A stretch of 64,000 nucleotides of DNA from Saprospiraceae bacterium (lineage in GTDB: Bacteria > Bacteroidota > Bacteroidia > Chitinophagales > Saprospiraceae). Shown here piece by piece: positions 17,666 to 26,380 of the stretch; position 1 is the stretch's first letter, and every line of letters begins with the position of its first letter. The translations under genes were made by a program, and so were the position numbers. Location: the NCBI GenBank assembly GCA_020630735.1, contig JAHDIP010000005.1, positions 1 through 64,000 of the forward strand. The letters run 5' to 3'. Under the pieces are notes generated by a model. It ran no database searches and was not told the origin of the DNA. It saw only the letters and a program-made list of their open reading frames with translations.

Positions 17666-19096
17666 TCAGGCTTTTTTATGTTCTTCGGATGCTAATTTTT
17701 GTATCAATGCCCATGCTTCGTCAAGGTGTCGTGTTTCGAGAACGGTATTGGCCGCAACCAAACGAATGGTATAAGTTCCATTAATTTTGGTATGTGTCAA
17801 ATATAATTTTCCAGTTTTATTTATAGAGTGTAAGAGTTGTTCGTTTAGTTGATTTAGTTTTTCTTCATCATTTATAGTAGTAGGGTGGTAGCGGAAGCAA
17901 ATCAGGTTCATGGTGGTCGGAGCTAAGATTTCGTAGTTCGGATTTTGCTCCATTTGTTTTTCTAATTGTTTTACTAAAGTAATATGTCTTCTTATTTTTT
18001 CTTGTATTTCGGTTGTGCCAAAACTGCGAATGACAAACCACAGTTTTAAGGCTCTAAAACGTCGACCTAGTTGTACGCCCCAATCTCTATAATCGTTTAC
18101 TTTTCCTAAAGTTTCTGTTTTTAAATATTCTGGTAAAATGGAAAAAGTATTGATCAAGGCTTTTTTGTCTTTGACGAAATACGCAGAACAATCAAAATTT
18201 GTAAATAGCCATTTGTGTGGATTAAAAACAAAGCTATCTGCATCTTCAATGCCTTCGATCATCCAACGGTATTCGGGGAGGACGAGTGCAGAGCCAGCAT
18301 AAGCAGCATCTACATGAAGCCAGACCTTATACGTTTTGCAAATAGCAGCTATTTCTTTTAGTGGGTCAATAGCAGTGGTGCTTGTAGTACCTAGAGCTGC
18401 TGTTACAAAACAGGGAATATAACCTGCTGCTATGTCGTTTTTGATTGCTTCTTCTAGTGCTTCTGGTATGAGTTGTAGTTTTTCGTCTACAGCAATTTTT
18501 ACTAAATTTTCTTTGCCTAGTCCTGCAATTTTGATTCCTTTTTCGATAGAAGAATGTGTTTGGGAAGAACAATAGGCACGTAGTTTTTTGTCGTCGCTAA
18601 AGCCTGTTTTATTGACATTGAAATTAGTTGCTTTTTCTCTTGCTGTAAGTATAGCGCAGAGTGTGGCAGTAGAAGCGGTATCTTGAATAACTCCTTCAAA
18701 AAAATCAGGTAATCCTGTCATTTGTCTTAGCCAAATCATCATCATCTCTTCAAGTTCCGCAGCAGCGGGAGAGGTTTCCCAAATCATACATTGAGCACTC
18801 ATTGTAGAAATCAACATTTCGGCAAGAATAGATGGATAACTAGCATTACTCGGAAAATACGCCATAAAGTTAGGGCTTTGCCAATGGGTAATACCAGGCA
18901 TAATGATTTGCTGAAAATCTTGCATTATCTTTTCCATTGCTTCTCCAGCGCTAGGAGGTGTGCTAGGAATTTGATTAAAAATCTCTTTGGGTTCTACTTG
19001 TGATTTTACAGGATAGTTTTCGATGTTTTCGAAATAGTCTGCCATCCAATCTACAAATTGATGTGCGTGTTTTCTGAAGTCACTCGTATTATTCAT
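17666..19096 (-). CDS. Group II PLP-dependent amino-acid decarboxylase (aromatic-type)
   Basis: The 476-residue enzyme follows the aromatic L-amino-acid decarboxylase pattern: ITHWQSPNFMAYFPSNASYPS near the N terminus, WETSPAAAELE, GVIQDTASTATL, HVDAAYAGSA with the PLP-contacting Asp, and FNPHKWLFTNFDCSAYF with the PLP lysine at about residue 294. It removes the carboxyl group of an amino acid to give an amine; the best architectural match is tryptophan/tyrosine/DOPA type, but the substrate cannot be fixed. Start is the ATG at 19096; the longer frame begins at a TTG. It is divergent from a second decarboxylase at 19357, with about 260 bp between them. It acts in the cytoplasm. Confidence 0.92.
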   Translation of the reverse strand: MNNTSDFRKHAHQFVDWMADYFENIENYPVKSQVEPKEIFNQIPSTPPSAGEAMEKIMQDFQQIIMPGITHWQSPNFMAYFPSNASYPSILAEMLISTMSAQCMIWETSPAAAELEEMMMIWLRQMTGLPDFFEGVIQDTASTATLCAILTAREKATNFNVNKTGFSDDKKLRAYCSSQTHSSIEKGIKIAGLGKENLVKIAVDEKLQLIPEALEEAIKNDIAAGYIPCFVTAALGTTSTTAIDPLKEIAAICKTYKVWLHVDAAYAGSALVLPEYRWMIEGIEDADSFVFNPHKWLFTNFDCSAYFVKDKKALINTFSILPEYLKTETLGKVNDYRDWGVQLGRRFRALKLWFVIRSFGTTEIQEKIRRHITLVKQLEKQMEQNPNYEILAPTTMNLICFRYHPTTINDEEKLNQLNEQLLHSINKTGKLYLTHTKINGTYTIRLVAANTVLETRHLDEAWALIQKLASEEHKKA

Positions 19097-19160
19097 ATCT
19101 GGTTTTTTTATTTTTTGTGAAGGTAAAAAAAATCTAACGCTCTGTGGAATCAATTTTTTG

Positions 19161-19259
19161 GGCTAGCGATGTGGAGTAGCCATGCTGATAAGCATGGGCC
19201 CGAAGGGCTGAGCGAGTAGCGAACTGCGAAACGTAGCGACCCGTAGGGGAGACCTATGG
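19161..19259. repeat. GC-rich patch between two divergent decarboxylase genes
   Basis: This 100-bp segment is far richer in G and C than its surroundings. It contains the hairpin CATGCT-GATA-AGCATG (19181-19196), the runs GGGCCCGAAGGGC and CCCGTAGGGG, and GTAGCGA twice (19216 and 19233). Such a patch in an AT-rich intergenic region suggests a dispersed palindromic element or a small RNA gene. No second copy is in the window. Confidence 0.45.
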
Positions 19260-19356
19260 AAATGAAAATGAAAGTAAAAATAGAAGTGTACGTGAAGATA
19301 TTTCTGATTATCTCTAAAATTGTTGGATATTAGCGAAAATTTGAAAACAAGTATGT

Positions 19357-20781
19357 ATGATTGACAAACTGAAGAAACTAGAGGCGATAGCCAACTTATT
19401 GGAACCAAGTGCAGAACAACGAACGGCTTGGAATAAGGCGGTGCAAACTTATGCTGACCAATTTATTGATACGATTGATGAGCGACAGGCATTTATTGAA
19501 ACGGAAGAAAGTGGAAAAGCTATTTTAGATGTTCCGTTTCAAGAGGAGGCACGTGAAATGAATATGCTGATTGAAACAATTCGAACAGAAGTAGATACAC
19601 CTGGTTTGAATCCAGCTTCGGGTGGTCACTTGGCTTATATTCCTGGAGGTGGCATTTTTCCTACGGCTTTGGGTGATTATTTGGCAAGTATTTCGAATCG
19701 ATATGCGGGCGTATTTTTTGCTAGTCCTGGAGCAGTTCGTATTGAGAATATGTTGCTTCGTTGGATGTGCCAACTGATTGGTTTTCCTGATACGGCTTTG
19801 GGGAATTTGACTTCAGGTGGTTCGATTGCAAATTTGGTAGCAGTGGTTACAGCAAGGGATCACAAAGATTTGAAAGCAAAAGAGTATGACAAAACGGTTA
19901 TTTATGTCACTAGTTTTGCGCATCATTCTGTTCAAAAAGCAATTCGAATAGCTGGTTTGAGAGAAGTGCAGATTCGATATATTCCAGTAGATGATCGCTT
20001 GCGAATGGATGTGGATGCTTTGGAAAAGGCGATAGCAGCGGATAAAACGAATGGAATGAAGCCTTTTATGGTAGTAGCTTCTGCTGGTACGACAGATGCT
20101 GGGGCTATAGATCCATTGGATCGGATAGCTGACCTTGCTGAACAGCACGAACTTTGGTATCATGTCGATGCAGCTTATGGTGGTTTCTTTTTAATGGTGG
20201 ATGAAATTCGTCCACATTATAAGGGAATAGAGCGAGCCGATTCGGTGACGATTGATCCGCATAAAGGCTTGTTCTTAGCTTATGGTTTGGGAGCGGTGTT
20301 GATTAAAAATGTAGAGGCCTTACAAAATTCACATTACTACTTGGCGAATTATATGCAAGATGTAATCAATGAAGTAGAAGAGCCTTCGCCTGCAGATTTG
20401 TCGCCAGAATTGACGAAGCATTTTAGAGGAATGCGGATGTGGTTGCCTATGCAATTGTATGGACTCAAACCTTTTCGTGCTGCGTTGGAGGAAAAGATAT
20501 ATTTGTGTCGATATTTTTATGAAAAAATACAAGAGTTGGGCTTTGAAGTGGGGCCTTATCCAGAATTATCAGTAATGCTCTATCGTTATGTTCCAAAGGA
20601 AGGTGATGCGAATGAGTTTAATGCAAAACTAGTAAAAGCAGTGCGGGCTGATGGTCGAGTGTTTTTGTCTTCTACGAATATTGATGGGGTCTTTTGGTTG
20701 CGCTTAGCGGTGCTGGCTTTTCGAACACACTTGTATCATATTGATTTGTGTTTGGAGGTGTTGGAAGAGTTGATTGATTGA
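19357..20781 (+). CDS. Second group II PLP-dependent decarboxylase, distant paralogue
   Basis: The 474-residue protein has the same fold as its divergent neighbour but a different sequence signature: GHLAYIPGGGIFPTALGDYL, SPGAVRIENMLLRWM, LTSGGSIANLVAVVTARD, YHVDAAYGGFF and TIDPHKGLFLAYGLGAVLI with the PLP lysine at residue 303. The aromatic-type FNPHKW motif is replaced by IDPHKG, so substrate preference probably differs. Family members include decarboxylases and carbon-carbon lyases acting on aromatic or other amino acids; I cannot choose. It ends two bases before the stop of the convergent GNAT gene, with a hairpin overlapping both ends. Start is the only well-placed ATG. Confidence 0.9.
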   Translation: MIDKLKKLEAIANLLEPSAEQRTAWNKAVQTYADQFIDTIDERQAFIETEESGKAILDVPFQEEAREMNMLIETIRTEVDTPGLNPASGGHLAYIPGGGIFPTALGDYLASISNRYAGVFFASPGAVRIENMLLRWMCQLIGFPDTALGNLTSGGSIANLVAVVTARDHKDLKAKEYDKTVIYVTSFAHHSVQKAIRIAGLREVQIRYIPVDDRLRMDVDALEKAIAADKTNGMKPFMVVASAGTTDAGAIDPLDRIADLAEQHELWYHVDAAYGGFFLMVDEIRPHYKGIERADSVTIDPHKGLFLAYGLGAVLIKNVEALQNSHYYLANYMQDVINEVEEPSPADLSPELTKHFRGMRMWLPMQLYGLKPFRAALEEKIYLCRYFYEKIQELGFEVGPYPELSVMLYRYVPKEGDANEFNAKLVKAVRADGRVFLSSTNIDGVFWLRLAVLAFRTHLYHIDLCLEVLEELID

Positions 20782-20801
20782 AATTAATCAATAATTTTTT
20801 T
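20773..20801 (+). terminator. Terminator overlapping the convergent gene end
   Basis: ATTGATT (20773-20779) pairs with AATCAAT (20786-20792) around a six-base loop, followed by AATTTTTTT. It covers the stop codon of the plus-strand decarboxylase and the last codons of the minus-strand GNAT gene. Confidence 0.55.
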
Positions 20802-21350
20802 AAGACCCTCCCATTCACGGCGCAGGAGTGCGTATTGATATTCACTTCCCCATTTTCCTTTGAAGAAAATATTTTCGATAAAGTGCCCTTCTTGACGAAA
20901 ACCGATGCTTTTGAGTAAGTTAATCGAAGCAATATTTTCGGCATCGACGGTTTCTACAATGCGGTGTATTTTTATATTGTCGAATAAAAAAGAGATGATG
21001 GCTAGTAAGGCTTCTTTTCCAAAACCTTGTTGCTGGTAAATGTGAGAAATAGTAATCCCAATTTCAGCAATACGAGGATCGACTTTTTGGAGTTTGATGG
21101 CGCAGTCGCCAATTATTTTTCCAGTTTCTTTGAGTACTATTCCATATTGCACCCATTCGCCAGCTTTGCCAAATAATTTGTCTTGTTGGCTAAGAAGAAA
21201 TTGGGCTGCTTGATCAACACTAAAAACATCGAACCCTTGGTATTTGGTAACTTCAGGATTGGAGCGGTAAAAGTGAAAGTCGTATAAATCTTTGTTTATT
21301 AGATTTCTAATTTGTAGTCTTTCTGAGCTAATGTTTAATTTTTGAAGCAT
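20784..21350 (-). CDS. GNAT-family N-acetyltransferase (RimJ/RimL-like)
   Basis: The 188-residue protein matches single-domain GNAT acetyltransferases of the ribosomal-protein or small-molecule type: N-terminal ERLQIRNL, the acetyl-CoA binding segment ISHIYQQQGFGKEAL, and the later NIASINLLKSIGFRQEGHF, typical of the RimJ/RimL group. It transfers an acetyl group from acetyl-CoA to an unknown amine. Its ATG follows the stop codon of the Vat-like gene with no gap (TAAATG), so translation is probably coupled. It is the last gene of a three-gene unit starting at 22957. Confidence 0.9.
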   Translation of the reverse strand: MLQKLNISSERLQIRNLINKDLYDFHFYRSNPEVTKYQGFDVFSVDQAAQFLLSQQDKLFGKAGEWVQYGIVLKETGKIIGDCAIKLQKVDPRIAEIGITISHIYQQQGFGKEALLAIISFLFDNIKIHRIVETVDAENIASINLLKSIGFRQEGHFIENIFFKGKWGSEYQYALLRREWEGLKKIID

Positions 21351-21983
21351 TTAGATGTTTGATTTTTGGAGTTCTTCAATATTATTTGAAGTAAGTGTTT
21401 TGATATATGTTGTAATTTTTTCGATGTCCCAATTCCACCATTTGAGTTCAAGTAAGGTATTAATTTTTTCTTCCGAAAAACGTTTTCTGATTTCAAGTGC
21501 AGGATTGCCACCAACAATAGAGTAGGGGGCAACATCTTTTGTAACAACAGCATGCGTCGCTATTATTGCACCATCGCCGATTGTCACACCTGCCATAATG
21601 GTAGCTTTGTAGCCAATCCAAACGTCGTTTCCAATTTTCGTATCTCCTTTGGATGGATAACTTTTTCCTTCCATTGCATTTTCCCAACCATTTGCAAAAA
21701 TAGCAAAAGGGTACGTTGATACGGCATCAGTAAGATGATTGGCACCGTTCATAATGAAAGTGACATCAGAAGCGATCATACAGAATTTTCCGATGATTAA
21801 TTTATCGCCAGTAAAATCGAAGTGGTACTTTACATTTTTTTCAAAATTATGCACATCTTCGAAATCATCATAGTAGGTATAGTCACCTACTATGATATTC
21901 GGATTTTTGATAATATTCTTTAAAAAGCAAAGCCTATCATAATGCGCTAATGGAAAAATAGTATTGGGATTAGGTCCGTTCAT
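21351..21983 (-). CDS. Vat/CatB-type hexapeptide-repeat O-acetyltransferase
   Basis: The 210-residue protein follows the xenobiotic acetyltransferase family closely: N-terminal [33 protein letters not shown] with the catalytic histidine at residue 83, [13 protein letters not shown], the left-handed beta-helix segment [25 protein letters not shown], and WWNWDIEKI. Enzymes with this signature acetylate streptogramin A (Vat) or chloramphenicol (CatB), and many chromosomal members have unknown natural substrates. Resistance is therefore possible but unproven. It starts five bases after the upstream DUF2059 gene and its stop abuts the GNAT start, which indicates one operon. The family acts as a trimer in the cytoplasm. 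Confidence 0.92.
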   Translation of the reverse strand: MNGPNPNTIFPLAHYDRLCFLKNIIKNPNIIVGDYTYYDDFEDVHNFEKNVKYHFDFTGDKLIIGKFCMIASDVTFIMNGANHLTDAVSTYPFAIFANGWENAMEGKSYPSKGDTKIGNDVWIGYKATIMAGVTIGDGAIIATHAVVTKDVAPYSIVGGNPALEIRKRFSEEKINTLLELKWWNWDIEKITTYIKTLTSNNIEELQKSNI

Positions 21984-21988
21984 CGTCG

Positions 21989-22957
21989 TTATTTTTTGAG
22001 GATCACTCCATTATTGAAATCCTTTATTCTTGTCAGATTTTTTTCATAATCAGCCTTATTGCAAAAGGTTAGTATTTGTATGACTCCCCAATCTGTAGAA
22101 ACATAATAATTGTGGTAACTAATATTGAATCCATCAATGAAGGCTTCCATTTGTATATGATACATTACTTTTTTATTGACCTCAACTAAGCCTTCATTAT
22201 TTATTGAAAAATCTTCTGTTGCTTTATTGGCATTATTTAAGGCAACAGCTTTTAGTTCGTGTAAATCAGCTTTAACATCTTCAGCAATGATCATAGAAAC
22301 GATTTGTTGATCTTTGGTATAAAAACAGACCTCTGCATCTGTAGCTCCAAGTATGCTACAATCACCGACTACCCAGTCTTCTTCCATGAAATATAATTCG
22401 TATGCAAATTTTTCGCTTTTAAATACCCCTTTTGCTTTTTTCGATTTTTTAAATGAATAGGGTGAAAGCTTTTTAAATTCTTCATCAGGATTATAATATT
22501 TTTTGTAAGCTGGTTCGTTAGCTTCTTCACCTAGTACTTTTGCTAATCGTTCTTTTAAGTCGTCGGTATGCTCAACCGCCCAATTGTGTCCAGCATTTGC
22601 CCCAGCTTCTGTCAAAATAGGCGTACGGTCTAGCATTTTTTTTCCGCTAGGTGTTCTGTAAAAAGCGATGATGTCATCGATTTCTTTTTCGCTAAAGTTA
22701 TTATCATAAATGAGTACCATACTATCTAATATGGCTTCATGGCTTTGAGCTATCCACTCTCTCATTACTTGCTTTACTTCCTCATTATTTGGTAATTGCG
22801 AGTCGTAATTTTCTATGATGCTATTCGACATGATATCCATGACAGCTTCGTAGTTTGTTATTTTCAGGAATTCTCTAATTTTTTCCATTTTGGTTTGTGC
22901 AAAACTATTATTGATACCTGATATCAATAGTAATAAACAGATGAGTTTAGTTTTCAT
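21989..22957 (-). CDS. Secreted DUF2059-containing protein
   Basis: The 322-residue protein has a signal peptide (cleavage near SFAQ) and an N-terminal DUF2059-like segment: [22 protein letters not shown] at about residues 87-108 is the family's core. The C-terminal half, about residues 155-320, is a strand-rich region ([22 protein letters not shown]...) without a family I can name. DUF2059 has no known biochemical function. It is the first gene of a three-gene unit with the Vat-like and GNAT acetyltransferases, separated by five bases from the former; the reason for this grouping is unclear. Confidence 0.85.
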   Translation of the reverse strand: MKTKLICLLLLISGINNSFAQTKMEKIREFLKITNYEAVMDIMSNSIIENYDSQLPNNEEVKQVMREWIAQSHEAILDSMVLIYDNNFSEKEIDDIIAFYRTPSGKKMLDRTPILTEAGANAGHNWAVEHTDDLKERLAKVLGEEANEPAYKKYYNPDEEFKKLSPYSFKKSKKAKGVFKSEKFAYELYFMEEDWVVGDCSILGATDAEVCFYTKDQQIVSMIIAEDVKADLHELKAVALNNANKATEDFSINNEGLVEVNKKVMYHIQMEAFIDGFNISYHNYYVSTDWGVIQILTFCNKADYEKNLTRIKDFNNGVILKK

Positions 22958-23011
22958 TCTTTTGTTTTTTGCTATTTTAAGTAATGAGACATTAATAAGA
23001 TAGCGTTATGT

Positions 23012-23614
23012 TTAAAAGTTAGAAGCAGCAGTAAGCATGGCACGGTCACATTGATCAAGTGTAGAGCAATTATCGATTAGAAGATTGCCTTTGTAGCCAA
23101 AGAAAACGCCCGAAGCACCTTGAGCTTCTAAAATGATATAGTTATATTTCTTTTTAGGATATAGCGTAAATTTGTATTCTTCCCATTCTTCGTGATCTAT
23201 GAGTGGCGACTCTGCTAACAGTTGAGCTTTATCGCAACGTGTTTGGCAACCCCATATAACTAACTTTAGTGGCATATTGTACCCTGAGTATGTTTTGGAG
23301 TGAGCAAGTGCTACTGAAAATTCGTAGCATTCAATAGGAAGAAGGGGCTGACTAAGCCGTTGACCCACATTTTCGAAGGAACCATCTTCACGTGTGATCA
23401 AACCCATATAAGTGTCTCCATCTTCAGGTTCTGTTTCAACACCCCAAAAACCAGGTAAGATATCGGGAGTTGAGCCTTCAGCACATGGATGCCAACCTTG
23501 AGGTACAGTGGCGTCTTGTGCTTGCCCTTCAAAAGAAGGATTGTCGAGACGAATTTTAGTAGTAATTTGGAATCCGATCGTTATTGCGAGAAAAAGGAAA
23601 AAAGATTTCTGCAT
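23012..23614 (-). CDS. Secreted jelly-roll-like protein
   Basis: The 200-residue protein begins with a short signal sequence and continues directly with NPSFEGQAQDATVPQGWHPC, the opening of a strand-rich domain frequently seen in large secreted proteins of Bacteroidota. Further conserved-looking blocks are TPDILPGFWGVETEPEDGDTYMGL, VGQRLSQPLLPIECYEFSVALA and LLAESPLIDHEEWEEYKF. The pattern resembles carbohydrate-binding jelly rolls, with six or more cysteines that could form disulfides. No sorting domain follows, so it may stay in the periplasm or be an isolated stand-alone version of a domain normally found in T9SS cargo. Binding partner unknown. Confidence 0.75.
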   Translation of the reverse strand: MQKSFFLFLAITIGFQITTKIRLDNPSFEGQAQDATVPQGWHPCAEGSTPDILPGFWGVETEPEDGDTYMGLITREDGSFENVGQRLSQPLLPIECYEFSVALAHSKTYSGYNMPLKLVIWGCQTRCDKAQLLAESPLIDHEEWEEYKFTLYPKKKYNYIILEAQGASGVFFGYKGNLLIDNCSTLDQCDRAMLTAASNF

Positions 23615-24190
23615 AAATTATTAGTTATTAGACATAATTCTGAAAGGTTTTTATGAGCAAAAAAAGGAAGTATTTTTATATCAGCCAAGAAACACCCGAA
23701 ACCTAATCCCCATAGGGCTTACAGGTGAGGATGAATGCAATGCAGTCGTGAAACAACCAAATATTCTGTGGATATTTGATGGAATGAACCACATTGTGGG
23801 TGGGCATGCCCACCAGAAAGATAAAAAGACGCTTTTTGTGCCTTACAAAATTCTTCATTACTTCAACGCTCAAAATATGGTTTTCGTGGCATTTCTAGTA
23901 GCTTGTGTGCGAAAATGCCGTTTTTATTCGACTAATTCATCTTTTTTGTAGTAAATAAATGTGTAATACAACCAAGTTTCAGCTTCTGCGTTGTGTTTTT
24001 TTACAAAATTTGGAGCTTAGGTAGTAGGTAGTAAGCTTGGGTAGGTTATATTTTTCCTACTCCCTTAACTCGTTCCATACGCTAAATCAGATTTTTACTT
24101 AAACTTTCATATTAATTTAGCCAAGCACTTACTTATACTAGGAATCTCGCAGATATTTTATAATTTTGCGGTTTCAAAATAAAAAAGAAT
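23615..24190. other. Non-coding divergent region with palindromes
   Basis: About 575 bp between the jelly-roll gene and ftsX. It contains a perfect 16-bp palindrome GGTGGGCATGCCCACC (23799-23814), a hairpin AAAAAG-ACG-CTTTTT (23823-23837) and a comparatively GC-rich stretch around 23700-23820. A 67-codon open frame crosses it (23748-23951), but it has no protein signature and seems accidental. The leftward and rightward promoters must lie here. Confidence 0.45.
24161..24168 (+). promoter_or_regulatory. Candidate Bacteroidota -7 element upstream of ftsX
   Basis: TAATTTTG matches the TAnnTTTG consensus known for the primary sigma factor of Bacteroidota and lies 22 bases before the ftsX ATG. 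A good -33 TTG is not seen at the expected spacing, so this is tentative. Confidence 0.35.
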
Positions 24191-25063
24191 ATGGCTAGTT
24201 TAACTGGCAACCCAGAGACAAAACCCAATTATTTGTATTCCATTATCAGTGTAGCGCTGGTCTTGTTTTTACTTGGTTTTTTTGGATTATTGATCTTACA
24301 TGCACAACAATTGGTCAACCTTTTTAAGGAAAAGGTAAATGTAATGGTTGAAATAAAGCCAGATACTGTTCAAAAAGACATTTTCATCCTAAAAAAGAAA
24401 CTGGAAGAAGAAACGTATGTAAAGGAAGGTTCGGTATATTATACAAGTAAAGAAGATGCAGCAGCATTGCTAAGAGATGATTTTGGAGATGACTTTCTGA
24501 ATTTAGATATGCAAAACCCGCTTTATGATGTCATCAATTTCAATATTAAAGCGGCAGATCTTGACCAAGAACGTTTGGCGTTGATAAAAAAAGAAATAAA
24601 ATCGAACGAATTTGTAAGTGATGTGTATTATCAAGAGGGATTGGTCGATAGTATTTCTGGAAATATTCAGAAAGTAGGCTGGCTGAGTTTACTGATTGGT
24701 GGTTTGTTTGTTTTAGTAGCTGTATATTTGATTCATAATACGATTCGATTAGCGATTTATTCTAATCGGTTTTTGATCAAAAATATGGAGCTTGTTGGGG
24801 CAACCTGGTCGTTTATCAGTCGTCCTTATATTATGAGAAGTATCAAGCATGGCATTTTGAGTGCATTATTGGCAATAGTAGGTTTGGTGGTTTTGATGGC
24901 AATTGCTCGAAATGATTTGCCTGAAATAAAAGCTTTGGAAAATTATGGCGCCTTTACAACCTTGTTTTTTGCCTTAATTTTTTTAGGTGTTTTAATTACA
25001 AGCCTAAGTACATATTATGTTGTTCATAAATATTTGAAAACAAGTGTTGATGAATTGTATTGA
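24191..25063 (+). CDS. ftsX: Cell division protein FtsX
   Basis: The 290-residue membrane protein has the FtsX layout: one N-terminal membrane segment (about residues 14-36), a large extracytoplasmic domain, then three C-terminal segments (about 157-180, 215-238 and 250-275), with ELVGATWSFISRPYIMRSIKHG between the second and third, a conserved FtsX permease stretch. FtsX works with the ATPase FtsE to activate cell-wall hydrolases at the septum. ftsE is not adjacent, which is common in Bacteroidota. It is followed by DUF3098, uppP and truB on the same strand, a gene order conserved in the phylum. Confidence 0.93.
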   Translation: MASLTGNPETKPNYLYSIISVALVLFLLGFFGLLILHAQQLVNLFKEKVNVMVEIKPDTVQKDIFILKKKLEEETYVKEGSVYYTSKEDAAALLRDDFGDDFLNLDMQNPLYDVINFNIKAADLDQERLALIKKEIKSNEFVSDVYYQEGLVDSISGNIQKVGWLSLLIGGLFVLVAVYLIHNTIRLAIYSNRFLIKNMELVGATWSFISRPYIMRSIKHGILSALLAIVGLVVLMAIARNDLPEIKALENYGAFTTLFFALIFLGVLITSLSTYYVVHKYLKTSVDELY

Positions 25064-25111
25064 TGAGACGCTGATTTTGAACAGTTTCTTAAAATCATTA
25101 AAAACAAAAAA

Positions 25112-25447
25112 ATGAGTAAAAAATCACCGAAGAAGAAAATAGTTATTGAGAAGAAAAATGAGAAAACGATTAAAAAAAGTATAACACCTACCGTTTCGCG
25201 GGCTAGTAGATCAAAAGACGCTGTTTTAGAAAAAGATAATCTCATCTTCGGTAAGCAAAACTATATTTTAATGGGAGTTGGTGCGGCCTTAGTTGCTTTA
25301 GGTATGTTATTGATGACAGGCGGAAATATGCCAAGCCCTGATGTTTGGGATGAAGATATTATTTATGGCTTTAGACGTACTGTATTGGCACCTTTTACCA
25401 TTTTAGCAGGTCTAATTGTTGAAATTTTTGCCATATTCAAAGATTAG
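25112..25447 (+). CDS. DUF3098 membrane protein
   Basis: The 111-residue protein has a lysine-rich N-terminal tail (about 45 residues) and two membrane segments (about 51-69 and 87-107) separated by PSPDVWDEDIIYGFRRTVLAP, which is typical of DUF3098. It has no known function. Its fixed position between ftsX and uppP suggests a link to envelope assembly or division. It starts 48 bases after ftsX. Confidence 0.9.
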   Translation: MSKKSPKKKIVIEKKNEKTIKKSITPTVSRASRSKDAVLEKDNLIFGKQNYILMGVGAALVALGMLLMTGGNMPSPDVWDEDIIYGFRRTVLAPFTILAGLIVEIFAIFKD

Positions 25448-25570
25448 TCTATACATTGATTTTTATATAGATTTTTACTTTTGTGTTGAAGTTTGAAACC
25501 TTTCTATAGTGTTTCGGCACAATTTTCTATTCTCTTTTACTTTTTAGTCTTCTTAATTTTACAATCAAGC

Positions 25571-26371
25571 ATGGAGGAAATAATACGGTCAATTATAATG
25601 GGAATCATTCAGGGGTTAACTGAATTTTTACCTGTCAGTAGTAGTGGTCATTTAGAACTAGCAAAAGTAATACTTGGCGATGAAAGTGTCGCCAAAGAAA
25701 GTATGTTGATGACAGTGATGTTGCATGGTGCTACAGCATTAAGTACGATAGTTATTTTCAGAAAAGATATTATGGAAATACTGAGTGGCTTGTTCCAATT
25801 TAAATGGAATGAGGAAATGCAGTTTTCTACAAAAATTATATTATCGATGATACCGGCTGCCATAGTAGGAGTTTTATTTGATGATATCATGGAAAGTCTT
25901 TTTGATCGGCAAATATTGTTAGTAGGAGTAATGTTGCTATTAACTGGAGGACTACTGTTTTTGGCAGATCGAGCGAAAAATACGGATAAAAAAGTTGGAT
26001 TCGGTCATGCTCTTATTATTGGTATTTCTCAAGCCATTGCGATTTTGCCAGGGATTTCTCGTTCTGGTGCAACTATTTCAACTTCTGTTTTGTTGGGGAT
26101 AGATAGAGAGCGAGCTGCTCGTTTTTCTTTCTTGATGGTTGTACCATTAATTTTTGGAAAAATGGCAAAAGATATTTTGAGTGGTGATCTCTCGTATTCA
26201 AGCGATGTTTTAGTTCCTTTATTAGCAGGCTTCGGAGCCGCTTTTGTTACTGGATTGTTGGCTTGTACTTGGATGATACAAATCGTAAAAGCGAGTAAGT
26301 TAAAGTATTTTTCATTCTACTGTTTTATTGTAGGTGCTTTAGCAATTGCTTATGCTTTATTCTTTATGTAA
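25571..26371 (+). CDS. uppP: Undecaprenyl-diphosphate phosphatase (UppP/BacA)
   Basis: Integral membrane enzyme that dephosphorylates undecaprenyl diphosphate so the lipid carrier can be reused in peptidoglycan and other envelope polymer synthesis. The 267-residue protein has both family motifs: GLTEFLPVSSSGHL with the catalytic glutamate at residue 18 and histidine at 27, and PGISRSGATIS with the arginine of the second half. Several hydrophobic segments fill the rest. I start at the ATG at 25571, giving the normal length; the frame extends 26 codons upstream from a TTG, but the extension is absent from the family pattern. Overproduction in other bacteria confers bacitracin tolerance. Confidence 0.95.
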   Translation: MEEIIRSIIMGIIQGLTEFLPVSSSGHLELAKVILGDESVAKESMLMTVMLHGATALSTIVIFRKDIMEILSGLFQFKWNEEMQFSTKIILSMIPAAIVGVLFDDIMESLFDRQILLVGVMLLLTGGLLFLADRAKNTDKKVGFGHALIIGISQAIAILPGISRSGATISTSVLLGIDRERAARFSFLMVVPLIFGKMAKDILSGDLSYSSDVLVPLLAGFGAAFVTGLLACTWMIQIVKASKLKYFSFYCFIVGALAIAYALFFM

Positions 26372-26380
26372 ACAATAACA

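Noticed and set aside
23748-23951. 67-codon open frame in the spacer upstream of ftsX
   Set aside because: It runs through a perfect 16-bp palindrome and a hairpin and has no recognisable protein pattern. No good ribosome binding site precedes it.
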